DNA of 64,000 bases from Dactylosporangium siamense (GTDB lineage Bacteria; Actinomycetota; Actinomycetes; Mycobacteriales; Micromonosporaceae). Positions within the stretch are counted from its first letter, which is position 1. Every line of letters starts with the position of its first letter. Shown here piece after piece: positions 33,665 through 42,018 of this stretch. The position numbers and the translations under genes were made by a program. Under the pieces are notes generated by a model, which saw nothing but the letters and a program-made list of their open reading frames with translations, ran no database searches and was not told the origin of the DNA. The stretch spans positions 62,001 to 126,000 of the forward strand of contig NZ_BONQ01000047.1 of assembly GCF_016862795.1 (NCBI RefSeq). Reading direction: 5' to 3'.

Positions 33665-35584
33665 GTGAGCGAGCCACAGGTTGATGCTCCTTCCGTTCCG
33701 GCAGACGACGACGCGCCGGCTGCCGGTCGCATCGCGCCATACACCTACGATCCGGACCGCCTGCCCGCGCTTGCAAAGTTCGTCGACGCGATCTGCGATG
33801 GCGCTACCGATCCGCACGACGCCGCGCTACGAGTCGACGAACTCTCGCCGCAGATCGATCCTCCGGCGAGCCGTTCGGAGAAGATGGCGCTGTTCCATAC
33901 GTTCATGTACCTGCTGGAGGTGACGACACCGGACCAGGCCCGAGTCGACGCGCGGCTGGAGCCGCTGGACGGACCGTCGCTGCTGCCGGTGGCATTGCGG
34001 GACGCGACGGAAGCGATGCGCACGCTGTGGCTCGGGCTGACCGACCACGTCCAGCACCCCATGGCACGTGCACGATGCTGGGACATCGTCTTCACCCTCA
34101 CCCTGATGCGCAACCGTCGCGCCTCCGCCGAGCAAGCGATCGACGCGTACCTCGAAGCATCCAAGCCACCTATAACACTCCGCCACCGAGGCGACGGACT
34201 CGTACGAGCATGGGTCCTCGCCCGCCGGGTCAGCCTGAACGACGCCACGACCTCCAACGCGATCCACGAGGCCATGAAGACGCTGGCTGCGGAGAGCGTC
34301 GACCAAGGCGATCCGTATCCCGCCATGACAGTCCTCGCGGCTTTGATCAGCCCTGGGCGTACGCGGTCGGAACCAGTCGACCCTGCGGTGGATACCTTGC
34401 TGGACCGGGCACTTCTTGCGTACTCGCAGGTCCACATCATCAGCGGATTCGCCACCCTCATCCGGCGACGCGCCGGCGATGGCAGCGAGCGGGCCGAACA
34501 GGCGAGCAGGCACGAGGTGAACGCGATGATCGCCGAGGCCGTCGCAGCGACCGATGCGATGGTCATCAGGAATCGGTACAGCGAGGCCGCAGCGGCCGCC
34601 CATACGTACGGCTTGGCCGATCTGGAGAAGAGGGCGGTCGCAGGCTTGCAGTCTGCGCCCAGGGTCACCTGGACCATCTCCGAGTACCAGGTCACAACGC
34701 CATCCCGATTCTTCCATGTCTACCTGCCCGGCTTCTCGCAGGCGTCCGAGTGGCGGCAAGCGCTTGCGATCTGGCTCCACTCGACGGCACCCAGCGGCAG
34801 CTTCACCGCCAACGAACGCGCAGCCAACCGAAACCTTCAGGCGTCGGTGATGACCCGCCTCGCCTCCATGGTGATCTTCCGCGACGGCGACCTTCCGGCC
34901 CGAGCGCTGGGCGGCGACGCAGATCGCCTGGAGCACGCGCTCGTGCAGGTCGAACAACAGACAATGGAGATGCGCGGCCGTTTCCTGGCCCGAGCGCTGG
35001 TTCAACTTCAACAACGGTTCGGGATACCGTCCCGGGCCGACCTCAAGGCTTTCCTGCTCCAATCAGGAGCCGCGCCGGATCTGGCTCAGGCATTGGCCAC
35101 GGCATTCCAGCTGTACTGGGTCGAAGAATACGATGCATGCTGCCACCTCATCGTGCCGAAGATCGAAGCCGCCACGCGAGCGCTCCTACTCGAACTCAAC
35201 GAACCTATGTATCGGGCCGCCGTCGGCGATTCGGTTGGCCAGTTTCCCGGCCTCGGAAGTTTGTTGCCGCTGCTGGTTGAGAACGACTTCGACCCCGACT
35301 GGGAACGCTTCCTACGCACCTTGCTGCTCAACTACGGCACCAACCTCCGGAACCTTATTGCACACGGCTACGCCGACAATGTTGGGCCCGTCGACGCCGC
35401 GCTGGCATTGCGCGCCGCCGCGGTCCTGGTGCTCGTCACCAACGGCAACGCAGCAGGTCGAGACGCCGCACAGGTACGAGAGACCTTGAGAGAACCCACC
35501 GGCGGCGGGATGGATGGTGGCGCCGTTGCGTTGCGGCCCTGCACATCGTCAGGCGCGACCACTGAATACCCTCGCGCCACCTGA
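33665..35584 (+). CDS. DUF4209-like protein with a C-terminal HEPN-type RNLIAH motif
   Basis: The 639-residue protein is mostly alpha-helical. The C-terminal 150 or so residues resemble DUF4209: YWVEEYDACCHLIVPKIEAATRALLLEL, GLGSLLPLL and LLNYGTNLRNLIAHGY. The last includes Arg562-x4-His567, the catalytic-type motif of HEPN ribonucleases, which is common in defence and toxin proteins. The GTG at 33665 has AGGAAGG at good spacing. It ends about 155 bases before the tRNA-like sequence. RNase activity and a defence role are inferences; the helical N-terminus may be a sensor. Confidence 0.65.
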   Translation: MSEPQVDAPSVPADDDAPAAGRIAPYTYDPDRLPALAKFVDAICDGATDPHDAALRVDELSPQIDPPASRSEKMALFHTFMYLLEVTTPDQARVDARLEPLDGPSLLPVALRDATEAMRTLWLGLTDHVQHPMARARCWDIVFTLTLMRNRRASAEQAIDAYLEASKPPITLRHRGDGLVRAWVLARRVSLNDATTSNAIHEAMKTLAAESVDQGDPYPAMTVLAALISPGRTRSEPVDPAVDTLLDRALLAYSQVHIISGFATLIRRRAGDGSERAEQASRHEVNAMIAEAVAATDAMVIRNRYSEAAAAAHTYGLADLEKRAVAGLQSAPRVTWTISEYQVTTPSRFFHVYLPGFSQASEWRQALAIWLHSTAPSGSFTANERAANRNLQASVMTRLASMVIFRDGDLPARALGGDADRLEHALVQVEQQTMEMRGRFLARALVQLQQRFGIPSRADLKAFLLQSGAAPDLAQALATAFQLYWVEEYDACCHLIVPKIEAATRALLLELNEPMYRAAVGDSVGQFPGLGSLLPLLVENDFDPDWERFLRTLLLNYGTNLRNLIAHGYADNVGPVDAALALRAAAVLVLVTNGNAAGRDAAQVRETLREPTGGGMDGGAVALRPCTSSGATTEYPRAT

Positions 35585-35740
35585 ACGCCCGCTCGTAACT
35601 CAAGCCAACACCTCGACATGGCAGAGCAAGCCGGCCGCCAACGAGCACGACGGGGCGATGCCTGTACCGTTGTCAACCAGCTTTCGACCAACTACAACGG
35701 CAACGGCCGAGATCCGCCGAGGACTTGAAGGAACGAAACC

Positions 35741-35820
35741 GTGTCGATAGCATAAACGCATGAATCCCTGTTTCGGGCAGGGATGCTATGGGTGGGGGTT
35801 CAAGTCCCCCCTTCGACACG
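35741..35820 (+). tRNA. tRNA-like sequence (degenerate or partial tRNA), probable integration site
   Basis: The ends pair as an acceptor stem (GTGTCGA at 35741-35747 with TCGACAC at 35813-35819). The T-arm is perfect (GGGGG, TTCAAGT, CCCCC at 35794-35810). A hairpin CCCTG-TTTCGGG-CAGGG (35766-35782) looks like an anticodon arm with anticodon TCG (Arg) if the loop is read normally. But the D-arm lacks the usual GG and there are two extra bases between T-arm and acceptor, so it is not a standard tRNA. It may be a tRNA rebuilt or damaged by integration. The serine recombinase gene ends 34 bases away. Confidence 0.45.
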
Positions 35821-35853
35821 TTAACCCCCGCGCGGACATTCCGCGCAGGGGTT

Positions 35854-37248
35854 TCAATTCGGAAACTCCGCCTGAATCAGGCATCCCGTCTCGCTGCACG
35901 ACACCACGAGCTGGTGCTCACGGAGATAGCGAGCGAGCATCCAGACTGGTTGCTCTTCCAGGGCATTGCCCTCCTCGCGCAGCAGCGACCGAAGCACCAC
36001 GATCATCCGATCCTCACGGACGTAGAGGTTCCGCATCCGGGCGGCGCCGCGTGGCCGCGCACTGGAATGACCGTGCTGACAGCGGTACGCCGGGCGCCCA
36101 TGCGACCAGCAGGAATCCATCCGGCGATGGCACAGCCCGCAGCGCAGCAGGCCGACCAGCTGATATCTCCGGACACCGCCACACGCGGGAGCGGGCAGCG
36201 CGGTGATCTCCTGCGCCGCGATGAAGTCGACCTCGGACACCAGCGCCGGATGGGCCAGCTGCTTCGACATCACCCATTCGCCCGTCTGGGCCCACCGCTG
36301 CGTCTTGAACGGTCCCGGCAGATGCGCCGGCGTGTGATGTGCGGGCTGCCGGTTCCAGACCTGCCGCCCGGTGTACTTCACGTTCGCCAGAATCGCCCGC
36401 ACCGTCGTCAAGGCCCACCCATCCCCAGCCCGGTGACGGTTGCGGCCTGGATCGGCCTGCGACGGGCACGGCACCCCGTCCGCGTTCAGCATCGCAGCGA
36501 TCCGCGACACGCTACGGCCTCGCAGCCGCTCGGCGAAGATCCGCCGCACCGTCGGCGCCGTCGCCGGGTCGACGTCGTACTGCTGCAGCCGCCGGCCCCA
36601 CTTCGCGTGCATCGGGTTCGGATGCGGGCCCGCGTCCACGAGCCGGTACCCGTACAACGGACGGCCGCCGAGGAACCGGCCCTCGTCACGGATCTGCGCC
36701 CGCATCGCTGCCAGGGCACGCGAACGAGCTCGCAACACCTCCCGCTTCGACTGCGCCCCGTGCAGCATCAGCAATGCTCGGTGCGCTGGTTCAGCCGGGT
36801 CGATTGGGCCGTGCGCCTCCGGTAGCCACAGCTGCACGCCGTGATGTTGCAGGAACGGCAAGAACGACAACACCTGATCGCCATAGAACGCCCGCTCGTA
36901 CTCCCCCACCACCACCGCATCGAAGCTTCGATCCGGGTCAGCGATCGCCGCCAGCAGCAACGCCGCCTGCGGCCGATCCCGCCACGGCAACCGCCGACTC
37001 CGATCAGCATCGAAGAACTCAGCCACGATCCGGCCATGACCGTCGACGAGATCTTCTGCGACATCCCGCTGCCAGCGCTGCGACGATTCCCGCTCCTGGA
37101 AGTCGGCCGTGGAAACCCGACCGTAGAACGCGAAACGCAACACCCCGAGCTCATCAGGCCGTCGCCGACGCGACCGCCCCACCGGCCGCGACTGACTCAC
37201 CCAGTGGGTCAATAGGTCGGACTCGCTGCGCAATGCAAGATCGGCCAT
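35854..37248 (-). CDS. Large serine recombinase / site-specific integrase
   Basis: The 464-residue protein has the serine recombinase catalytic domain with the nucleophile Ser46 in FAFYGRVSTADF and Arg-containing motif DADRSRRLPWRDRP, then a recombinase domain (GRPLYGYRLVD, TVRRIFAERLRGRSVSRIAAMLNADGVPCP, WALTTVRAILANVKYTG), and a zinc ribbon (LRCGLCHRRM ... YRCQHG). The ATG at 37248 has GGAG at good spacing. Such enzymes insert and excise mobile elements; here the gene lies at the end of a defence island beside a tRNA-like site, so it is the likely agent of integration. It looks intact. Confidence 0.9.
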   Translation of the reverse strand: MADLALRSESDLLTHWVSQSRPVGRSRRRRPDELGVLRFAFYGRVSTADFQERESSQRWQRDVAEDLVDGHGRIVAEFFDADRSRRLPWRDRPQAALLLAAIADPDRSFDAVVVGEYERAFYGDQVLSFLPFLQHHGVQLWLPEAHGPIDPAEPAHRALLMLHGAQSKREVLRARSRALAAMRAQIRDEGRFLGGRPLYGYRLVDAGPHPNPMHAKWGRRLQQYDVDPATAPTVRRIFAERLRGRSVSRIAAMLNADGVPCPSQADPGRNRHRAGDGWALTTVRAILANVKYTGRQVWNRQPAHHTPAHLPGPFKTQRWAQTGEWVMSKQLAHPALVSEVDFIAAQEITALPAPACGGVRRYQLVGLLRCGLCHRRMDSCWSHGRPAYRCQHGHSSARPRGAARMRNLYVREDRMIVVLRSLLREEGNALEEQPVWMLARYLREHQLVVSCSETGCLIQAEFPN

Positions 37249-37635
37249 CGGCCGCTCCGATCGACGGGCAAAGATGCTGCACGACCGATTCAGAACCCAC
37301 CAGCGCACGCCATGACGCACAGACAGTCCGAGCAATCAGCCTGTCACCCATTGGGCTGACCTACAGGCCTCTATATGCGCATTTGAAAGCCGCCTGCGCT
37401 ACCGGTTCGAGGCCAACGCTAGCTGGCAGAGCGTGCCGCAGCTCGAAGGTCGGCAATTGCGCTGCCGTTGGCGTGGCGGCGACCGGCATCCTCCGGGCAC
37501 TCGCCTGGACCGATGGGACGGCGCGGCATCGCACCGATCTCGTCCAGTGGGTTGATCGGGGAGGAGCTCCGTACCTACTACACTCACGGACCTGGTCACT
37601 GACAGTGTGTCTCCGTCAAGAAGGGTGCTCTGCTG
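37249..37635. other. Divergent intergenic region before the BREX operon
   Basis: This 387-base region separates the recombinase and pglW starts. No gene or RNA is evident. A candidate promoter for pglW lies at 37552-37581. Confidence 0.5.
37552..37581 (+). promoter_or_regulatory. Candidate promoter of the BREX operon
   Basis: TTGATC (37552-37557) and TACTAC (37576-37581) are separated by 18 bases, giving a leader of about 45 bases before pglW. It is a moderate match only. Confidence 0.35.
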
Positions 37636-40600
37636 ATGCAGGAGGGTCGTTGGACGACGGTCACCCCCTCGCAGTTCACCCATGAACGGGAGGCGCTGGC
37701 CCACGTCCAGCAGCTCCTGCCGGACGCGGAACCGTACCGGGCCTGGTCGAACTTCACGTTCACGGCCGACACCGGGCACGTGTACGAGGTCGATCTTCTC
37801 GTTGCCGCGCCGAGCGGGCTCTACCTGATCGAGATCAAGAGTCTCCGTGGCCGGTTGACCAACAGCGGCTCCAACTGGCTGCTCGGTGGTGGTGAGGGCA
37901 CCCGCACGTTCGACAACCCGCTGCACCTCGCCGACGCCAAAGCCAAGCGCCTGCGCTCGCTGCTGGACAAGGCCGCCGGCAACAACGTCAAGGTGCCGTT
38001 CATCCAGGCCGCGGTGTTCCTGTCCGTGCCGAGCCTACAGATCGCCCTGTCCGACAACCAACTGCATTGGGTCTACGGACCAGAGGGGCCGACCCAGCAC
38101 CAACTGCCACATATCGGCTCCGACCTGCTGCTGCGTCCACCGATGGACGAGTACCGGCGCGTCACGCCAACCACTTCAAAGGCACTGCCTGAGCTGCTCA
38201 AGAAGGTCGGCATCGCCCGCAGCCGCAAGCACTACCAGATCGGCGCGTGGCAGCTCGCCGCGAAGCCAATCGACCAGGGCCCGACCTGGCAGGACCACCT
38301 CGCCCGGCACAACCAGCTCGACAAGGAACACCGGCGCATCCGGATCTACCTCGTTGAGCGCAACGCCGTGCAGTCGGAGCGGGCCAGCATCGACCGGGCC
38401 GCGAAACGGGAGATGCTCGCGCTGCACGGCATCAACCACCCCGGCATCGTCCAGGTCGACGCACTCGAACAGCACGAGGCGGGCCCGGCGCTGGTGTTCC
38501 GCTACGACCCGCGGTCGCTGCGGCTGGACCACTACATGACGCAATACGGCGCCAAGCTCGACGTCGCGACCCGTGTCGGCATGGTGCGCCAGCTCAGTGA
38601 GACACTGGCCTACGCTCACGGCCGTCACCTGCACCACCGCGCCCTGTCTGCGCGCAGCGTGCTGGTCACGCCCGGGCCACGGCGGCGGGGCATCGAGGAA
38701 GAGGCGTGGCTGCGCCCGCAGCTGCAGATCAGCGACTGGCAGACCGCGAGCCGCAGCACCGACTCCAACGCCGGCTCATCCGCGCCCAACCCGCTGCTGG
38801 TCTCCCCCACCGCGCACATCAACGCGCACATCGAGCAGTCCGCGCAGGGGTACCTCGCTCCGGAGCTCGCCGCGCCGGAGGCCGATCCGGTCGCACTGGA
38901 CGTCTTCGGGCTCGGCACGGTGACGTACCTGCTGCTGGCGGGGAAGCCGCCCGCGGGCACCCGCGCGGAGCTGCTGGCCCGGCTCGCCAGCGACAACGGT
39001 CTGCGCCCGTCGGCGGACGCCGATTCGGTCTCGGAGTTCATGGACGAGGTGGTCCAGGCCGCCACGGCGCCGCAGCCGGCGCAGCGTCTGGCCACGGTCG
39101 CGGAGTTCCTCGAGATGCTGGAACTCGTCGAGGACGAGCTGACCGCACCCGAACCACCGGCCGTCTCGGTGTCGGTCCACCCCCCGGTGGAGCCAGTCGA
39201 CGAGGCCGACCTGCTCGAAGCGCGCGGCGGCGACGTGTTCGGCGAGTGGCGGATCGAGCGACGCCTGGGGACCGGTTCGACGAGCCGGGCGTTCCTGGCT
39301 CGCAACCTCGGCTCGACCGCCGAGACGTTGGTGGTCTTGAAGGTGGCGCTGTCCGACGAGAAGGCCACCCGCCTGGACCACGAGGCCGCGGTGCTGCGCG
39401 GGCTTGTCGACTCCCGCATCATCCGCCTGGCCCGCCAGGAGCCGGTCCCGCTCGGGCGACGCACCGTGCTCGTGCTGGAGCATGCCGGGGACCTCACCGT
39501 CGCCCGCAAACTCCGCGAAGACGGCCGGCTCACCGTCGATGAGCTGGAGACGTTCAGCGACTATCTGTTCGGCGCGGTCGACTTCCTCGACGGCGAGGGT
39601 GTCTACCACCGCGACATCAAGCCGGACAACATCGCGATCCGGGTCCGGCCCAACCGCACCCGGCAGCTCGTCCTGTTCGACTTCTCGCTCGCCGCCACCG
39701 ACGTCAAGCAGACCATGGCGGGCACCCCCCGCTATCTGGACCCGTTCATCGGTGCGGTGCACCGCCCGGTGTATGACGCACACGCGGAACGCTACGCGGT
39801 CGCGGTCACCCTCCACGAGATGGCCTCAGGTGAACTACCCGTGTGGGGCGACGGCGTCACCGAGCCGCAGTTCACCGAAGGCCCGGTCACGCTCGCCAGT
39901 GAGGCGTTCGACCCGGCGATCCGGGACGGGTTGGTCGAGTTCTTCAACCGCGCGCTGGACCGGGACGCCAAGCGGCGGTTCGAGACACTGAAGGAGATGC
40001 GCGACGCCTGGCTGCAGGTGTTCCGCAAAGCCGACGCTGCCATCCCGGTCGGTTCGGCCCACCCGGAGACCGACGACACCGCCGACCTCGAAATCCTGGT
40101 CAGCACCCGGGACGCGGCCGCAGCCGCCGCTACCCGGGCGACGTCGCTGGAAGCAGCCGGTCTCAGCCCACGTGCGATCTCGGCCGCGCACCGGCTCGAA
40201 GCCACGACGGTCGGGCAGCTGCTCGGCCTCGCCGGCAAGGTCCTGTTCAACCTTCCCGGCATGGGCGCCAAGACCCGCCAGGAACTGCAGCGGCGGATCA
40301 AGGAATGGCGGACTCGGCTCGGCGAGCAGGAACCGACGCCGCAGGACTCCACCGAACGCAAGGCCGCCAAGCACGAGGCCACCGCCGGCGGTGCGGCCGA
40401 GGCCCAGCTCGCCCGAGTCGGGCTCGACACGATCGCCACGCTGCTGCTCCCGCCGGTACCGAAGAATGGAAAGCCCACGACGGAGGCCGAGGCGATCCGG
40501 CTGCTGCTGGGCCTCCCGGACGCCGCGGGGGTGTTGCCGGCGCTGCCGGCGTGGCCGCAACAACCGCTGGTCGCCAAGCATGTGCAGGTCACGCCCGGCC

Positions 40601-42018
40601 GGATCGCCCAGATCCTGATCAAACAGCGGAAGCGTTGGCTCGCCGAACCGGTGGTCACCGACGTGCGTGCCGAACTGCTCGGCATCCTCACCGACAACGG
40701 CCGCGTCATGGGCGTCACCGAGCTGGCAGCCGTGCTGCTGAGCCGCCGCGGATCGGCCCGCACCGGCGACGAGCTGCGGCTGGCACTGGCCGCCGCGGCA
40801 GTGCGCGGTGCCGTCGAGATCGACACGATCGTCGACGAACCCCGCCTGAAGACCCGCCGCCACGGTGACACCCTGCTCGTCGCGCTGGAGGTCGGCGTCG
40901 ACGAGAGCCCCGACACCCCGTCCGCGCCGGCCCTGCTCGACTACGCCGACGCGCTCGGCACCGTCGCCGACCGGCTGGCCGCGCTCGAGGTGCTGCCCAG
41001 TCCTGCCACCGTGCTGCGGGAGCTCGCAGCCGTCACACCACCGGCCGGCGCCGCGCCGGACGAGCGGCGCCTCGTTCAGCTCGCCGCGGTGGCGTCCAAG
41101 GACGCCGCGGCGAGCCCACGCCTGGAGATCTACTCCAAGACTCTCGACCCAGTCCGCGCGCTACGCCTGGCACAGGCCGGTGTCGTACCGCCGCCCCACG
41201 GCGACCTGCCCGTCGGGCTGAAACCGGCGCAGATCCAGCAACGGGTGTCCGCCCGGTTCCCCGACCTGCCAACCCTTCCGCCGCACCCGAAGCTCGACAC
41301 GCTGCTCGCGGACGCCGGCTTCCAGCTCCAGTGGCGCGACGGGCAGTACGTGCCGCCACGCTCCGCCGCCTCCTCGTCCGCGTCCCTGGTCAACCGCCGC
41401 CACTCGACACGCCTCACCGGCGCGCACTGGACCGTCGTGGACTCCCCCGAACTCGCCGCGGCCCTGCGCACCGAGGAACGGCTCCACGGCGCCCGCGACA
41501 GCGTGTTCCGCGCGCTCACCGTCCGGTTCGACCGCGCGGACGCCGCGCAACGCGACCTGACCGGCCGATTCGGCGCCCGCCCCGTCAATGTGGCAGCGCT
41601 GTTCATCACCTCGCTGCGGGAACTCGTCACCGCCAAACCGAAGCCCACCTGGAAGACCGTGTTACGCGCCGACACAGCCCCGCCGGGTTCACGCGACGCC
41701 ATCAAACTTTCCGAGTACGTGAAAAGCGCCTGGACCGCCGTCCGGCCGCACCTCTTCGAACAGCTCAGCCCAGACCAGCCTCTGCTGCTGCACGACGCCG
41801 CGCCGCTGGCCCGGTACGGCGCGATGGACCTCCTGCACGAGCTGACCACGCGGGTCGACGCCGGCGCCGGAGCAGTCTGGCTGCTCTGCCCGGTCGAAGA
41901 CCCGGGCGCTCTGCCCCGCCTCGACAGCACCGTCGTGCCGGTCGCCGACAACCAGTGGATCCCGCTGCCCGACGCCTGGGTGGCCAACGAACACCGAAGT
42001 GGAGCACGCGCCTCGTGA
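37636..42018 (+). CDS. pglW: BREX type 2 serine/threonine kinase PglW
   Basis: The 1460-residue protein has an N-terminal NERD nuclease-related domain (about 8-110, VYEVDLLVAAP and LYLIEIKSLRG). Then come two kinase-like domains. The first (about 215-500) has HHRALSARSV at 333 in place of the HRD loop and SDWQ at 366-369 in place of DFG, so it looks inactive. The second (about 530-800) has the Gly loop LGTGSTSRAF, catalytic YHRDIKPDN (Asp660) and DFSLA (Asp682), so it should be active. A helix-hairpin-helix-like block follows (LGLAGKVLFNLPGMGAKT), and a long C-terminal region. This is the PglW layout. It is the first gene of the BREX operon and overlaps pglX by 4 bases. Confidence 0.93.
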   Translation: MQEGRWTTVTPSQFTHEREALAHVQQLLPDAEPYRAWSNFTFTADTGHVYEVDLLVAAPSGLYLIEIKSLRGRLTNSGSNWLLGGGEGTRTFDNPLHLADAKAKRLRSLLDKAAGNNVKVPFIQAAVFLSVPSLQIALSDNQLHWVYGPEGPTQHQLPHIGSDLLLRPPMDEYRRVTPTTSKALPELLKKVGIARSRKHYQIGAWQLAAKPIDQGPTWQDHLARHNQLDKEHRRIRIYLVERNAVQSERASIDRAAKREMLALHGINHPGIVQVDALEQHEAGPALVFRYDPRSLRLDHYMTQYGAKLDVATRVGMVRQLSETLAYAHGRHLHHRALSARSVLVTPGPRRRGIEEEAWLRPQLQISDWQTASRSTDSNAGSSAPNPLLVSPTAHINAHIEQSAQGYLAPELAAPEADPVALDVFGLGTVTYLLLAGKPPAGTRAELLARLASDNGLRPSADADSVSEFMDEVVQAATAPQPAQRLATVAEFLEMLELVEDELTAPEPPAVSVSVHPPVEPVDEADLLEARGGDVFGEWRIERRLGTGSTSRAFLARNLGSTAETLVVLKVALSDEKATRLDHEAAVLRGLVDSRIIRLARQEPVPLGRRTVLVLEHAGDLTVARKLREDGRLTVDELETFSDYLFGAVDFLDGEGVYHRDIKPDNIAIRVRPNRTRQLVLFDFSLAATDVKQTMAGTPRYLDPFIGAVHRPVYDAHAERYAVAVTLHEMASGELPVWGDGVTEPQFTEGPVTLASEAFDPAIRDGLVEFFNRALDRDAKRRFETLKEMRDAWLQVFRKADAAIPVGSAHPETDDTADLEILVSTRDAAAAAATRATSLEAAGLSPRAISAAHRLEATTVGQLLGLAGKVLFNLPGMGAKTRQELQRRIKEWRTRLGEQEPTPQDSTERKAAKHEATAGGAAEAQLARVGLDTIATLLLPPVPKNGKPTTEAEAIRLLLGLPDAAGVLPALPAWPQQPLVAKHVQVTPGRIAQILIKQRKRWLAEPVVTDVRAELLGILTDNGRVMGVTELAAVLLSRRGSARTGDELRLALAAAAVRGAVEIDTIVDEPRLKTRRHGDTLLVALEVGVDESPDTPSAPALLDYADALGTVADRLAALEVLPSPATVLRELAAVTPPAGAAPDERRLVQLAAVASKDAAASPRLEIYSKTLDPVRALRLAQAGVVPPPHGDLPVGLKPAQIQQRVSARFPDLPTLPPHPKLDTLLADAGFQLQWRDGQYVPPRSAASSSASLVNRRHSTRLTGAHWTVVDSPELAAALRTEERLHGARDSVFRALTVRFDRADAAQRDLTGRFGARPVNVAALFITSLRELVTAKPKPTWKTVLRADTAPPGSRDAIKLSEYVKSAWTAVRPHLFEQLSPDQPLLLHDAAPLARYGAMDLLHELTTRVDAGAGAVWLLCPVEDPGALPRLDSTVVPVADNQWIPLPDAWVANEHRSGARAS

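Noticed and set aside
35741-35820. Selenocysteine or other complete tRNA
   Set aside because: D-arm lacks conserved bases and arm spacing is wrong; kept only as tRNA-like.
35854-37248. IS607-type or other transposase
   Set aside because: The protein has the recombinase domain and zinc ribbon of large serine integrases and no accompanying TnpB or terminal repeats.
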